Part shown: positions 8,093 to 17,299 of the stretch, piece after piece
Layout: each line of letters begins with the position of its first letter
Numbering within the stretch: the stretch's first letter is position 1
NCBI GenBank assembly: GCA_944376335.1
Contig: CALWCH010000003.1
Location: forward strand, 1-55,780
DNA: 55,780 nucleotides
Source: an uncultured Clostridia bacterium
GTDB taxonomy: Bacteria; Bacillota; Clostridia; Christensenellales; Borkfalkiaceae
Direction of reading: 5' to 3'
Position numbers and translations under genes: made by a program
Notes under the pieces: model-generated
The model's database searches: none
What the model was told of the DNA's origin: nothing
Seen by the model: the letters and a program-made list of their open reading frames with translations, nothing else

Positions 8093-9237
8093 CGATGCAT
8101 CAATTTTTTGAAATTTTCGGGAAGCAGCCCACCCTCTTTGCGAGCGCGGCGGGGCGCATCAACCTCATCGGCGAGCATGTGGACTACTGCGGCGGGCCCG
8201 TGATGCCCGCGTCCCTCAACCTCTGCTGCGCCGTGTATGCCGCGCCCAACGGAACGGAATTTGTAAACGTGTATGCGGACGACTTGCAGGAGACGGCGCA
8301 TCTCCCTCTTTCCGATCTTGATTCCTGTAAGAGCCTTCACTGGGGCAAATATCAGGCGGGCGTTCTCTCCGTTTTGAAGGAAGAGGGCTATCCGCTCATG
8401 GGGTGCGACCTCTACTATTCCTGCTCGGTGCCCTTCGGGAGCGGGCTGTCGTCCTCTGCCGCCATTGAAGTGGCGACCGCCGTCACGATGTGCGCGCTTG
8501 CGGGCAAGGAGTACGACTTAAAAGAGCTCGCCGTCCTCTGCCAGAAAGCCGAGAACACCTTCTGCGGGGTCAACTGCGGCATCATGGACCAGTTTGCCTC
8601 GGCGATGGGAAGGAAGGACAAGGCGATTTTACTAAACTGCAAGACGCTCGAGTATGAATATATCCCCCTCGAGCTTGGGGAGTACGAGCTCATCGTTGCC
8701 AACTGCAAGAAGCCGCACGCCCTTGTGACGAGCAAATACAACGAGCGCCGCGCCGAGGTGGATGAAGCGCTTGCCCTTCTTCAAAAGGAGCTTCCCTCTG
8801 CCCGCTGCCTTGCGGACATCACCCCCGGGGAATTTGAGCGGGCAAAGCACGTCCTTCCGCCCCTTTTAGAGCAGCGCGCAAGGCACGTCGTTTTGGAGTG
8901 TGCCCGCGTGCGGGAAGCTGCCGCCGCCCTCAGAATGGGCGATATCAAATCGCTTGCAAGGCTCATCAATGCCTCGCACGACAGCCTTTCGAAGCTCTAC
9001 GAGGTGACGGGCAAGGAGCCCGACGCGCTCGCCTATGCGGCAAGGGAGACGGACGGGTGCATCGCCTCGCGCATGATCGGCGCGGGCTTCGGCGGCTGCA
9101 CGATCAGCCTTGTCGAAAGAGGCAAGACGGAGGCGTTCAAGAAGGCCGTCGGCGAGAAATATCACGCGGCGACGGGCTATGAGGCGAAATTTTACGATAC
9201 GAGCATCGAGGACGGCGTGACCGTTTACAAACTTTAA
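8089..9237 (+). CDS. galK: Galactokinase
   Basis: 382 aa GHMP kinase. It shows the galactokinase signature GRINLIGEHVDYCGG near residue 20, the ATP-binding GHMP motif PFGSGLSSSAAIEVA around residue 115, a NCGIMDQFASAMG segment, and the C-terminal GAGFGGCTISLV motif. It phosphorylates alpha-D-galactose at C1 with ATP. The first ATG (8089) overlaps the galT stop; a second in-frame ATG lies two codons later. The order galT-galK-galE supplies the whole Leloir pathway apart from a mutarotase. Galactose could come from the GH36 enzyme encoded at 39102-41162. Confidence 0.95.
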   Translation: MTMHQFFEIFGKQPTLFASAAGRINLIGEHVDYCGGPVMPASLNLCCAVYAAPNGTEFVNVYADDLQETAHLPLSDLDSCKSLHWGKYQAGVLSVLKEEGYPLMGCDLYYSCSVPFGSGLSSSAAIEVATAVTMCALAGKEYDLKELAVLCQKAENTFCGVNCGIMDQFASAMGRKDKAILLNCKTLEYEYIPLELGEYELIVANCKKPHALVTSKYNERRAEVDEALALLQKELPSARCLADITPGEFERAKHVLPPLLEQRARHVVLECARVREAAAALRMGDIKSLARLINASHDSLSKLYEVTGKEPDALAYAARETDGCIASRMIGAGFGGCTISLVERGKTEAFKKAVGEKYHAATGYEAKFYDTSIEDGVTVYKL

Positions 9238-9246
9238 GGAGGCAGT

Positions 9247-10263
9247 ATGCAGCACATCTTAGTCACGGGCGGGGCGGGGTTCATCGGCAGCCATACGGCG
9301 GTGGAACTTTTGAACCGCGGGTATGAAGTCACCGTGATAGACAACCTTGCAAACGCCAAAGAGGAAGCTTTAAGGCGCGTTGAGGAAATTACGGGCAAGA
9401 AGGTGAACTTCTGCAAGGCGGACGTTCGCGATCGAGCCATGCTGGAGCTCCTGTTTGAGCACACGAAGTTTGACGCCGTCATTCACTTTGCGGGGCTCAA
9501 GGCCGTGGGCGAGAGCGTGAGAAAGCCCATTGAATACTACGACAACAACTTATACGGCACGCTCGTCCTTCTCGAAACGATGAGAAAGTATAACGTGAAA
9601 AAGCTCGTCTTTTCGTCCTCTGCGACCGTGTATGGCACACCCGAAGCGCTCCCCCTCACCGAAGAGAGCAAGGTGGGCGGCACCACCAATCCCTACGGCA
9701 CGAGCAAGTACTTCCAGGAGCTCATGCTGCGCGACGTTTTCCGCTCGGACGATAGTTGGAACATCATCCTTCTCCGCTATTTCAACCCCGTGGGGGCGCA
9801 TCCTTCGGGGCGCATCGGCGAGGACCCCAAGGGCATCCCCAACAACCTCATGCCCTATGTTGCGCAGGTGGCGAGCGGGAAACTTACAAAGATCGGCGTG
9901 TTCGGCAACGACTACCCCACCCCCGACGGCACGGGCGTGAGAGATTATATCCACGTCGTCGATTTGGCGCGGGGGCACATCGCCGCCATCGAGGGCTGCA
10001 AGGAGGCGGGCGTGCATGTGTATAACCTCGGCACGGGCGTCGGGTACAGCGTGCTCGACATGATCCATGCCTTTGAAAAGGCGTGCGGGAAGCAGCTCCC
10101 CTATGAAATAAAGCCGAGAAGGGCGGGAGACATCGCCGCCTGCTATGCGGATGCGACGAAGGCCGAGAAGGAACTTAAATGGAAGGCGGAGTTCGGCATC
10201 GAAGAGATGTGCCGCGATCAGTGGAATTGGCAGAAGAACAACCCGAACGGGTATGGAGATTGA
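9247..10263 (+). CDS. galE: UDP-glucose 4-epimerase
   Basis: 338 aa extended short-chain dehydrogenase. Features are the NAD-binding [16 protein letters not shown] at the N-terminus, the FSSSATVYG strand with the catalytic Ser/Thr region, the catalytic NPYGTSKYF (Tyr and Lys) near residue 150, and a C-terminal part with [21 protein letters not shown], typical of GalE. It interconverts UDP-galactose and UDP-glucose and so closes the Leloir cycle. It starts 9 nt after galK with an AAGGAGG ribosome-binding site and ends just before a very strong terminator. Confidence 0.96.
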   Translation: MQHILVTGGAGFIGSHTAVELLNRGYEVTVIDNLANAKEEALRRVEEITGKKVNFCKADVRDRAMLELLFEHTKFDAVIHFAGLKAVGESVRKPIEYYDNNLYGTLVLLETMRKYNVKKLVFSSSATVYGTPEALPLTEESKVGGTTNPYGTSKYFQELMLRDVFRSDDSWNIILLRYFNPVGAHPSGRIGEDPKGIPNNLMPYVAQVASGKLTKIGVFGNDYPTPDGTGVRDYIHVVDLARGHIAAIEGCKEAGVHVYNLGTGVGYSVLDMIHAFEKACGKQLPYEIKPRRAGDIAACYADATKAEKELKWKAEFGIEEMCRDQWNWQKNNPNGYGD

Positions 10264-10277
10264 CGCTTTATAAGGAC

Positions 10278-10310
10278 GGGGCGGCCCGCGCAAACTGCGC
10301 GGGCCGCCCC
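10278..10310. terminator. Bidirectional intrinsic terminator between galE and metH
   Basis: A perfect 15-bp G+C-rich stem (10278-10292 with 10296-10310) and an AAC loop. TTTAT follows on the plus strand. It separates the convergent gal and met operons. Confidence 0.85.
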
Positions 10311-10326
10311 TTTATGCTGTCGGAAA

Positions 10327-12669
10327 TTATTTTAAAAGTTCTTTTTCAATGCTCTTGACGAGCTCCAACGCGTTCTCGGTGTAAAAGTCCGCGCCGATCT
10401 CACGAGCCACTTCCCTGTTCAAAACAGCGCCGCCCGCGAACACGGGAAGCGTACAGCCCGCCGCACGGAGCGCCTCGATGGTCGCCTTCATGGAGGGAAC
10501 GGTGGTCGTCATGAGCGCCGAAAGCCCCACGCAGAGCGGTTTTTCGCGTAAGGCCGCCTCCACGACGCGCTCGATGGGCACGTCCTTTCCGAGGTCGACA
10601 ACTTCAAAGCCGTACGACTCCAACACCACCTTGCAGATGTTCTTGCCGATGTCGTGCACGTCGCCCTTGACGGTCGCGAGGACCACCTTGCCGCGCCCCT
10701 CGCCCGTGCGTTCGAACTTCTCTTGGATGCGCGCAAACGCCTCCTTCGCCGCCTCCGCCGCCGCAATCAGCTGCGGGAGATAGAGCGTGCCGCTGTCATA
10801 AAGCCGCCCCACTTCCTCGAGCGCGGGAATGAGAATGCCGTTGACGACATCCATGGGCGCTTTTATTTTAAGTTCCTCTTCGGTGAAGGTGCGCGCCTCC
10901 CCCTTCCTTCCGCGGCGGACGGCCTCGTAGAGCGTCGCAACGGGCGAAGCGTTCGCGCTCTCCGCCTTGGGAGCGGCGGGAGCAGCGGCCGTCGGGGCGT
11001 TCGAAGCGCCCGCATAGCGGGAGATGTAGTCCTCCGCGCCCATATCCTCGCCCGAAAGGACGCGGTAGGCGTAGATGGTGCCCATCATTTCGCCGTCCAT
11101 CGGGTTCATGATGGGCATATTCAGCCCTGCCTGCAGCGCCGCCGCCAAAAAGGCGCGGTTGAGGCGGGGCCTGTCGGGAAGGCCGAACGAGACGTTGGAC
11201 ACGCCGAGCGCTGTCTTCACGCCCAACTTCCGCACGAGCGTGAGCGCCTTCAAGGTCTCCTTGACGAGCGGCTGCTCTGCGGACGCCGTTAAGACGAGCG
11301 TATCGATCATCACCCTGTGGCGGGGGATGCCGTATTCCGCGGCGCGGGCAATGATGCGCTCGGCGATTTTCAGCCGCTCCTCGGCCGTGCGGGGAACGCC
11401 CTTGCCGTCCATCGTGAGCCCGAGGACGACCGCCCCGTACTTCTTGACGATGGGAAAGACTGCGTCCATGACCTTCCCCTCGCCGTTGACGCTGTTGATA
11501 AGGGGCACGCCCGCGTAACTTCTGACGCCCGCCTCGATGGCGGCGGGGTCGGAAGAATCGATCTGTAAAGGAAGGTCGGTCGCCTCCTGCACGCAAAGGG
11601 CGGCGCGCTCCATGACGGCGGGCTCGTTAAGTCCGGGCACGCCGACGTTGAGATCTAAAAGTTCCGCGCCCGCTTCCTCCTGGGAGATGGCCTCGCGCGC
11701 GAGGTAGTCCATATCCCCTTTTAAGAGCGCCTCCTTGAGCTTCTTCTTGCCCGTGGGGTTGAGCCGCTCGCCGCAGATGCGCGCCCCGTCGAGGTTCACA
11801 AGGCGGGTGGACGAAGTGATGACCGTCTTGTATTCGGGTTCAGGCTGTTCGACTTCCGTGCCCGAATACTTTGCAAGCTCCGCGATGAACTCGGGCGTGG
11901 TGCCGCAGCAGCCGCCGACAACGGAGACGCCCATCTTCAAAAACTCGCACATGGGCGCCATGAAGTCCTCGACGGTGAGGGTGTACTGCGTCTTTCCGTC
12001 AACGAGCTGCGGGAGGCCGCGGTTGGGCTGCACGATGACGGGAACGTGGGAGACGGCAAGAAAGCGCTCGACGACGGGCTTCAATTCCTTCGGCCCAAGC
12101 GAACAGTTGACGCCGAGCGCATCGACGCCCAGATTTTCAAGCAGCGCCGCCGCGATCTCGGGCGTGGTGCCGTTGAGGGTGCGGCAGGTCTTATCGAAGG
12201 TCATCGTGGCATAGACGGGCTTGTCGGTATGTGCCTTTAATGCGAGGACGCACGCCTTGAGTTCTTTTAAGTCGGAGAACGTCTCCGCGATGTAGCCGTC
12301 CACCTTGTTGCAGGTGAGAAGGGCGAGCTCTTCGAACGCCGCATACGCTTCCTCAAAGGTGAGCGTGCCGAGGGGCTGCATCATGCCGCCCGTGGGGCCG
12401 ATGTCAAAGAATACCCTCTTCCCCGCCGAGCGCGCGTTTTGAATGGCGGCTTCGGCAACTTCTTGAATGGAAAACTTCCCGCGGTACTTGATGCGGTTCA
12501 ACCCGAAGGTGTTCGTCGAGATGACGTCCGCCATCGAATAGGCCTTATGGATGGCGCGGACGTTCTCCGCGTCCGTGATGTTCAGATCTTCGGGCACGGG
12601 CACGAGCACACCGCGGCGCTCGAATTCGCTGCCCATTCCCCCATCGAATACCGTCACTTTTCGAAGCAT
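10327..12669 (-). CDS. metH: Cobalamin-dependent methionine synthase lacking the reactivation domain
   Basis: 780 aa from ATG 12669, with GGAGGG 5 nt upstream. Domain order: homocysteine-binding TIM barrel (1 to about 290) with the zinc motif GGCCGTTPEF; methyltetrahydrofolate (pterin) barrel (about 310-560) with GERLNPTG and LLDLNVGVPG; helical cap (about 585-670); and B12 domain with DVHDIGKNI, whose His is the lower cobalt ligand. A short Ala-rich linker lies near residue 565. The C-terminal AdoMet-binding reactivation domain of E. coli MetH is missing and is supplied by the upstream gene, a common Clostridia arrangement. It methylates homocysteine to methionine using methyl-THF made by MetF from the same operon. 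Confidence 0.95.
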   Translation of the reverse strand: MLRKVTVFDGGMGSEFERRGVLVPVPEDLNITDAENVRAIHKAYSMADVISTNTFGLNRIKYRGKFSIQEVAEAAIQNARSAGKRVFFDIGPTGGMMQPLGTLTFEEAYAAFEELALLTCNKVDGYIAETFSDLKELKACVLALKAHTDKPVYATMTFDKTCRTLNGTTPEIAAALLENLGVDALGVNCSLGPKELKPVVERFLAVSHVPVIVQPNRGLPQLVDGKTQYTLTVEDFMAPMCEFLKMGVSVVGGCCGTTPEFIAELAKYSGTEVEQPEPEYKTVITSSTRLVNLDGARICGERLNPTGKKKLKEALLKGDMDYLAREAISQEEAGAELLDLNVGVPGLNEPAVMERAALCVQEATDLPLQIDSSDPAAIEAGVRSYAGVPLINSVNGEGKVMDAVFPIVKKYGAVVLGLTMDGKGVPRTAEERLKIAERIIARAAEYGIPRHRVMIDTLVLTASAEQPLVKETLKALTLVRKLGVKTALGVSNVSFGLPDRPRLNRAFLAAALQAGLNMPIMNPMDGEMMGTIYAYRVLSGEDMGAEDYISRYAGASNAPTAAAPAAPKAESANASPVATLYEAVRRGRKGEARTFTEEELKIKAPMDVVNGILIPALEEVGRLYDSGTLYLPQLIAAAEAAKEAFARIQEKFERTGEGRGKVVLATVKGDVHDIGKNICKVVLESYGFEVVDLGKDVPIERVVEAALREKPLCVGLSALMTTTVPSMKATIEALRAAGCTLPVFAGGAVLNREVAREIGADFYTENALELVKSIEKELLK

Positions 12670-13259
12670 ACCCTTCCCTCCTTTCGGTAGGCGCAGTGCT
12701 CCTTTAAGATGCACTCGCCGCACGACTTTTGCGTTTTTTTGCCGAGGCCGACGATGCCCGCCATCGACTTCTGCGGGAGCATAAGCCCGCTCTCCGTACG
12801 CGTGATGCCGATCTTTTCCGCCTTCACGCTCTCCAAAATGTATCTGACGTCCCTGACGTCGCTCCCGCCGTACCCGGGGCAGAAGCGGTAGGTGCGCTCC
12901 GTGCCGAGGGCTTCCTCTGCGTCGTCTGCATACGCTTCGAGGAGTGCGCTCGCGCAGGCGTCCGCGACGAACCCCGAGAGCATGTCCTCCTTCGAGAGGC
13001 GGCGAATGAGCAGGTCGACTTCCCCGCCCAGCGTGACCGCCTCCAAGACGACGGTATGCGCGCCCGAGAGGAAGTTTAGGTACGGCTCCTTGCTTAAAAA
13101 GAAAGGGAGCGCCGTAAAGCGCCCCTCCGCGCGGCGAAAGCGTGCCGCCCCTTTGACGCGAGGCAAAATTTCCCCGATGAGCGCCCGCATCTCGGCGGTC
13201 GGCTCGCTGAAAAAGCCGAGATAGGTGAGGATGCTCCGCTCCAAATCAGAATAGTTCAC
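12654..13259 (-). CDS. Stand-alone MetH reactivation (AdoMet-binding) domain protein
   Basis: About 201 aa if it starts at GTG 13259, which has GAGAGGG 6 nt upstream; the longer frame to 13307 would overlap metF by 62 nt. Residues 125-160 contain RTYRFCPGYGGSDVRDVRYIL, close to the RxxxGYPxxPD-type AdoMet-binding signature of the MetH activation domain. The C-terminus has a CGECILKEHCAYRKEG cysteine cluster. In split systems this protein helps reductively remethylate cob(II)alamin on MetH. It overlaps both neighbours by about 15 nt, so the three met genes are translationally coupled and probably made in fixed proportion. Confidence 0.85.
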   Translation of the reverse strand: MNYSDLERSILTYLGFFSEPTAEMRALIGEILPRVKGAARFRRAEGRFTALPFFLSKEPYLNFLSGAHTVVLEAVTLGGEVDLLIRRLSKEDMLSGFVADACASALLEAYADDAEEALGTERTYRFCPGYGGSDVRDVRYILESVKAEKIGITRTESGLMLPQKSMAGIVGLGKKTQKSCGECILKEHCAYRKEGRVCFEK

Positions 13260-14115
13260 GAAAGACCCTCTCGAGGCGGGAATAGATATTTTGTGCCGCC
13301 GCCGCATTGTTCATGATATAGAGATGGATGCCCGGCGCGCCGTTTGCAAGAAGATCGATGATCTGATAGACGGCGAAATTCAAGCCGATCTCTTCCATGA
13401 CGGCGGGGCGGTCACTATACACCTCGATCATGTTGCGGAATGCAAGCGGAACGGCGCTGCCGCACATCTCCTTGACGCGCTTGATGTTGTTCACCTTCAA
13501 AAGCGGCATGATGCCCGGGATGATGGGAACGGTGATGCCGAGCTTTTCCGCCTCGCGCACGAGGCGGTAGTAATACGAATTGTCGTAGAAGAGCTGCGTG
13601 ACGAAGAACTTCGCGCCCGCATCCTGCTTGACTTTGAGCGCCTCGAGGTCCTTGAAGAGGGTGTCGCACTCGAAGTGCCCCTCGGGGTAAGCCGCGCCCG
13701 CAAGCGAGAACGGGTACTTTTGAAGATACACCATTAAATCGCTTGCATGCGGGAAGTACTTGCAGAAGTCCGCCTGGAAGTCGACGGGCCTGTCGCCGCG
13801 GAGCGCCAAGACATTCTCGATGCCGAGATCGAGAAATTCCTTTGCCGTCCTGTCGATGTCCTCGGGCGAGGAAGGGCCGCCCGTGAGGTGGGCGAGCGGC
13901 TCGATGCCGATCCTCTTGATATAGCCCGCGATCTCGGCGGCGTTGCGCGCATTGCTGCCGCTGGCGCCGTAGGTGACGCTGATGTAGTCGGGGTTTAACT
14001 CTTTGAGCGCATCAATGGTCGCAAAAATCTTCTCGGTGCCCTCTTCCGTCCGCTTGGGCGGGAACACCTCGAAGGAGAGCGTGCGCTTTTTTTGCAGAAC
14101 TTCGTAGATCTTCAT
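13246..14115 (-). CDS. metF: 5,10-methylenetetrahydrofolate reductase
   Basis: 289 aa TIM-barrel flavoprotein starting MKIYEVLQKKRTLSFEVFPPKR, the usual MetF N-terminus with the conserved FEVFPPK. Later landmarks are SVTYGASGS, LAHLTGG, LALRGDRP, FFVTQLFYDN and PGIMPLL. It reduces methylene-THF to methyl-THF, the methyl donor for the MetH encoded downstream. ATG 14115 has no Shine-Dalgarno sequence. The consensus -10 hexamer ends only 7 nt upstream, so the predicted 5' end falls at the start codon itself and the mRNA is probably leaderless. No SAM riboswitch or T-box can fit in this leader. Confidence 0.95.
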   Translation of the reverse strand: MKIYEVLQKKRTLSFEVFPPKRTEEGTEKIFATIDALKELNPDYISVTYGASGSNARNAAEIAGYIKRIGIEPLAHLTGGPSSPEDIDRTAKEFLDLGIENVLALRGDRPVDFQADFCKYFPHASDLMVYLQKYPFSLAGAAYPEGHFECDTLFKDLEALKVKQDAGAKFFVTQLFYDNSYYYRLVREAEKLGITVPIIPGIMPLLKVNNIKRVKEMCGSAVPLAFRNMIEVYSDRPAVMEEIGLNFAVYQIIDLLANGAPGIHLYIMNNAAAAQNIYSRLERVFRELF

Positions 14116-14122
14116 GCTCTGC

Positions 14123-14151
14123 ATTATACACATTCGCGCATAAAAAGTCAA
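14123..14151 (-). promoter_or_regulatory. Consensus promoter of the metF operon, placed for a leaderless transcript
   Basis: Minus strand: TTGACT (14151-14146), 17-bp spacer, TATAAT (14128-14123). Seven bases separate the -10 box from ATG 14115. Confidence 0.85.
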
Positions 14152-14202
14152 GCGGCGCGCAAATATCGGCGAAAATTGGCGAGATTTCTTGCGCTTCCCC
14201 CC

Positions 14203-14231
14203 TTGCAGGCGGCGTTTTTCCGTGTTATAAT
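14203..14231 (+). promoter_or_regulatory. sigma-A promoter of the first GH31 gene
   Basis: TTGCAG (14203-14208), 17-bp spacer, TATAAT (14226-14231). A GGGAGG ribosome-binding site follows before ATG 14265. Confidence 0.8.
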
Positions 14232-14264
14232 CGTACCGATCAAAATATCATTCGGGAGGATATT

Positions 14265-16253
14265 ATGCAATTTTTGTTTGAGAAGGACGGAACGCTCGTC
14301 TTTCGAAGAAGAAGGGAGCTTTTAGAGATTTGCGCCTGGGGAGAGGGGCTCCGCGTCCGCGCGACGCAGAACCGCGCCTTTTCGGAAAGAGATTGGGCGC
14401 TCGACGCCCCCCTTTCGCGCCCCGCGAAGGTGACGATCGGCGAGCACTTTGCGACCATCGAAAACGGCAGCATTGTTGCCGAGATCACGGAGTACGGCAA
14501 ACTCACCTTTTATAACACCGACGGGAAACTTTTATTAAAGGAATACTACCGCACCTGGGAGTACGGCACGGAGGGGTGGCGGGAGCTCGACCAAATCTCT
14601 CAGCTGCGCGCGGCGGGGAGAGAATACCGCTCGGCGGGCGGGGATAATTATGCGCTCCGCGTCCGCTTTGAGCCCAACGATGAGAAGTTCTTCGGCATGG
14701 GGCAATACCAGCAGCCCACCTTTGATTTGAAGGGCAGTACCCTCGAACTCGAACAGAAGAATACGCAGGCGAGCGTGCCCTTTCTCCTTTCCTCGAACGG
14801 CTACGGCCTTCTTTGGAACAACCCCGCCGTGGGGAGGGCGACGCTCGGCACCAACTACACGGAATTTACGGCGCGTTCCTCGAAACAAATCGACTATTGG
14901 ATCGTGGCGGGAAACTCCCCTTCCGACATTTTAACTTCGTATATGCAGGTCGTGGGGAAGCCGCCGATGATGCCCGAATATGCGCTCGGGTTTTGGCAGT
15001 GCAAGCTGCGCTATCAGACGCAGGACGAGCTTTTGTCCGTTGCGCGGGAATATCACAGAAGAAATATCCCCGTCGGGGTGATCGTCGTCGACTTCTTCCA
15101 CTGGACGCAGCAGGGCGACTGGCAGTTCGATACCCGCTACTGGCCAAACCCCAAGGCGATGGCGGAAGAGCTCAATTCCATGGGCATGAAGCTGATGGTC
15201 TCCGTCTGGCCGACCGTGGACAGAAATTCCAAAAATTACCGCGAGATGGAAGAGCGGGATCTTCTCGTCCGCGTGGACAGGGGGCTCGCCGTCACGATGG
15301 ACTGCTGGGGCTTCGAGCAGTTCTTTGACGCGACCAACCCCGAATCGCGGGAATTTGTGTGGAATTGCTGCAAGGAAAACTACCGCAAGAACGGCGTCAC
15401 CCTCTTCTGGCTGGACGAGGCGGAGCCCGAATACACCGCCGCCGATTGGGAGCTCTATCGCTACTACGACGGCCCTGCGCTCGAGTGTGCCAACGAATAT
15501 CCCGTGCAATACGCCCGCGCCTTCTACGAGGGCATGCAAAAAGAGGGCGATGAAAATATCATCAACCTCATTCGCTGTGCGTGGGCGGGGAGCGCGAAGT
15601 ACGGTGCGCTCGTGTGGAGCGGCGACGTGCCCTCCACCTTCAAGGCGCTCCGCAATCAATACAACGCGGGGCTGCATATGGCGATGGCGGGCATCCCGTG
15701 GTGGACGGCGGACATCGGCGGCTTCCACGGCGGCAACATCCACGACCCCGCCTTCCACGAGCTGCTTGCGCGCTGGTTTGAGTTCGCGGCGTATCTTCCC
15801 GTCATGCGCCTGCACGGAGATCGTGACCCCCACGATAAACCGCCGCTCGGAAGAGACGGAGGCGGCATGTGCTTTACGGGCGCGGAGAACGAAGTGTGGG
15901 CGTATCCCCCCTTCCTGCAGGAGCTCATGGAGAAGTACATCCGCCGCCGCGAAGAGATGAGAGATTACCTCAGAGAGGTGATGAAAGCGGCGCATGAAGA
16001 GGGCGCACCCGTCATCCGCCCGCTCTTCTACTCCTTCCCCGACGACAAGAACTGCTGGGAGGAAAAGGAGGAATTTTTGCTCGGCGAAGCTATCCTCGTC
16101 TGCCCTGTGTTGGAGGCGAACGTTAGAGAGCGCGAAGTCTACTTCCCCGCGGGGGCAGATTGGCTCGACGAGGACGGAAAAGAGTACGCGGGCGGCACTT
16201 CCGCCGTCGTTCCCGCCCCCATCGACCGCATCCCCGTGTTTATGAGAAAGTAA
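14265..16253 (+). CDS. Glycoside hydrolase family 31, alpha-xylosidase/alpha-glucosidase type
   Basis: 662 aa. The N-terminal beta-sandwich (to about residue 230) is followed by the catalytic barrel. The likely nucleophile Asp lies in TLFWLDEAEPEY, and the acid/base Asp in LVWSGDVPSTF; AGIPWWTADIGGFHGG and LPVMRLHGDR are further GH31 landmarks. The WLDEAEPE form differs from the WNDMNEP form of the second GH31 in this window and recalls enzymes acting on xylose-substituted or unusual glucosides, but specificity is not decided by this. There is no signal peptide, so it should act in the cytoplasm on imported oligosaccharides. It is monocistronic and convergent with the esterase. Confidence 0.93.
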   Translation: MQFLFEKDGTLVFRRRRELLEICAWGEGLRVRATQNRAFSERDWALDAPLSRPAKVTIGEHFATIENGSIVAEITEYGKLTFYNTDGKLLLKEYYRTWEYGTEGWRELDQISQLRAAGREYRSAGGDNYALRVRFEPNDEKFFGMGQYQQPTFDLKGSTLELEQKNTQASVPFLLSSNGYGLLWNNPAVGRATLGTNYTEFTARSSKQIDYWIVAGNSPSDILTSYMQVVGKPPMMPEYALGFWQCKLRYQTQDELLSVAREYHRRNIPVGVIVVDFFHWTQQGDWQFDTRYWPNPKAMAEELNSMGMKLMVSVWPTVDRNSKNYREMEERDLLVRVDRGLAVTMDCWGFEQFFDATNPESREFVWNCCKENYRKNGVTLFWLDEAEPEYTAADWELYRYYDGPALECANEYPVQYARAFYEGMQKEGDENIINLIRCAWAGSAKYGALVWSGDVPSTFKALRNQYNAGLHMAMAGIPWWTADIGGFHGGNIHDPAFHELLARWFEFAAYLPVMRLHGDRDPHDKPPLGRDGGGMCFTGAENEVWAYPPFLQELMEKYIRRREEMRDYLREVMKAAHEEGAPVIRPLFYSFPDDKNCWEEKEEFLLGEAILVCPVLEANVREREVYFPAGADWLDEDGKEYAGGTSAVVPAPIDRIPVFMRK

Positions 16254-16268
16254 ATATAAAGACAGCAA

Positions 16269-16297
16269 AAAGGACTTGCTTTGCATGCAAGTCCTTT
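16269..16297. terminator. Bidirectional intrinsic terminator
   Basis: An 11-bp stem AAAGGACTTGC/GCAAGTCCTTT with a 7-nt loop. T-rich runs follow on both strands (GCTTTTAC plus; TTTTTGC minus). It is shared by the convergent GH31 and esterase genes. Confidence 0.85.
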
Positions 16298-16301
16298 GCT
16301 T

Positions 16302-17258
16302 TTACAGGGTTTTAAGGAAGGTATCGGCGCGGGCGATCCAACCCTCGGCGCCCGTTGCAGAGCCGTCGCCAAAGCCGTGCGGCGCGCGGGGGAAGACGTC
16401 GAACTTTGCAAGTTTCCCCTTTGCCTGCAGAAGGGCGCGGAACTCCTCAAGCGGCTTTCGGCTGATGAGAAGGTCCTGCTTGCCGACTGCCATATAGGTA
16501 GGCGGGAAAAGATCGCAATGGCGGGAGACGTCGTATTTTTTTGTCATCTCTTCATCGGGAATTTTGCCGAACATGACTTTTAAGAAGCCGCGGTGGCGGA
16601 TGTCCTTGAAGAGCTTTTCGCCCGAGATGGCGGGATAGATGGCAAGCAGTGCCTTGGGTGCGGGGAGTGCGTACTTAGAAAAGCCCAAATTGTCCGTCGC
16701 CCATTGGGTGATGAGGTTGCCGCCCGCCGAGAAGCCGCAAAGGACGTATTCCTTCCCGCCGAACGCGCCGCTTGCAGAGAGTTTGACGGCGCGCGCAAGG
16801 TCCTCGAGCGCCAGATCGACGGCGGGAGCGCGCCCCACGCGGTAACAAAGAACGAGCACGGGATAGCCGAGCGAAGAAAAGCGCATGGCGACGGGGAAGC
16901 CCTCGACGACGTTGCATACATACCCATACCCGCCGCCCGCGCAGATGAGGATGGTGGGTTTATTGCTGTCGCCCGCAAAATAGAAGAGGCGCACATCCTT
17001 CTTGCGTTCGTCGTCCGCACATTCGTTGGTCTCATATAGCGAGTAGACGACGCGGCCCTCGGCGCTCTTCTCCTTCAAAAATGCGAGCCCCTCCGCCATG
17101 ACCTCCGCGGGGCAGCATGGATGAAATTTGTGCAATTTTTGCAGGGTGAGCTCCTTCTCCTTGCCGAGAAGCTTCTCCCAGCCGTAGTCGAGATAGCGCT
17201 CGAGCCCTGTAAGTTCGCCCGAAAATTGTGCATAAAGCGGTGTTTTGATGTCGATCAT
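16302..17258 (-). CDS. Alpha/beta-hydrolase fold esterase
   Basis: About 318 aa from ATG 17258, with GGGAGGGA 3 nt upstream. It shows an oxyanion-hole region ILICAGGGYGYVCNV, the nucleophile elbow GFSAGG in CGFSAGGNLITQW, and a C-terminal APHGFGDG that supplies the catalytic His, with an acidic residue in the KQDLLI strand. This is the pattern of the hydrolase-3/acetyl-esterase (BD-FAE-like) groups. Its position 41 nt downstream of a GH31 gene suggests removal of acyl decorations from oligosaccharides, but that is inferred from context. No signal peptide is visible. Confidence 0.85.
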   Translation of the reverse strand: MIDIKTPLYAQFSGELTGLERYLDYGWEKLLGKEKELTLQKLHKFHPCCPAEVMAEGLAFLKEKSAEGRVVYSLYETNECADDERKKDVRLFYFAGDSNKPTILICAGGGYGYVCNVVEGFPVAMRFSSLGYPVLVLCYRVGRAPAVDLALEDLARAVKLSASGAFGGKEYVLCGFSAGGNLITQWATDNLGFSKYALPAPKALLAIYPAISGEKLFKDIRHRGFLKVMFGKIPDEEMTKKYDVSRHCDLFPPTYMAVGKQDLLISRKPLEEFRALLQAKGKLAKFDVFPRAPHGFGDGSATGAEGWIARADTFLKTL

Positions 17259-17299
17259 ACTTCCCTCCCGATCGCCGCAAAGAGCGGTGTTCTTTGTTG

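Noticed and set aside
10327-13259. Truncated metH
   Set aside because: The missing reactivation domain is encoded by the overlapping upstream gene, the usual split form in Clostridia, so this is not a pseudogene.
14116-14264. SAM riboswitch or T-box for the metF operon
   Set aside because: The promoter lies next to the start codon, leaving no leader for such an element.
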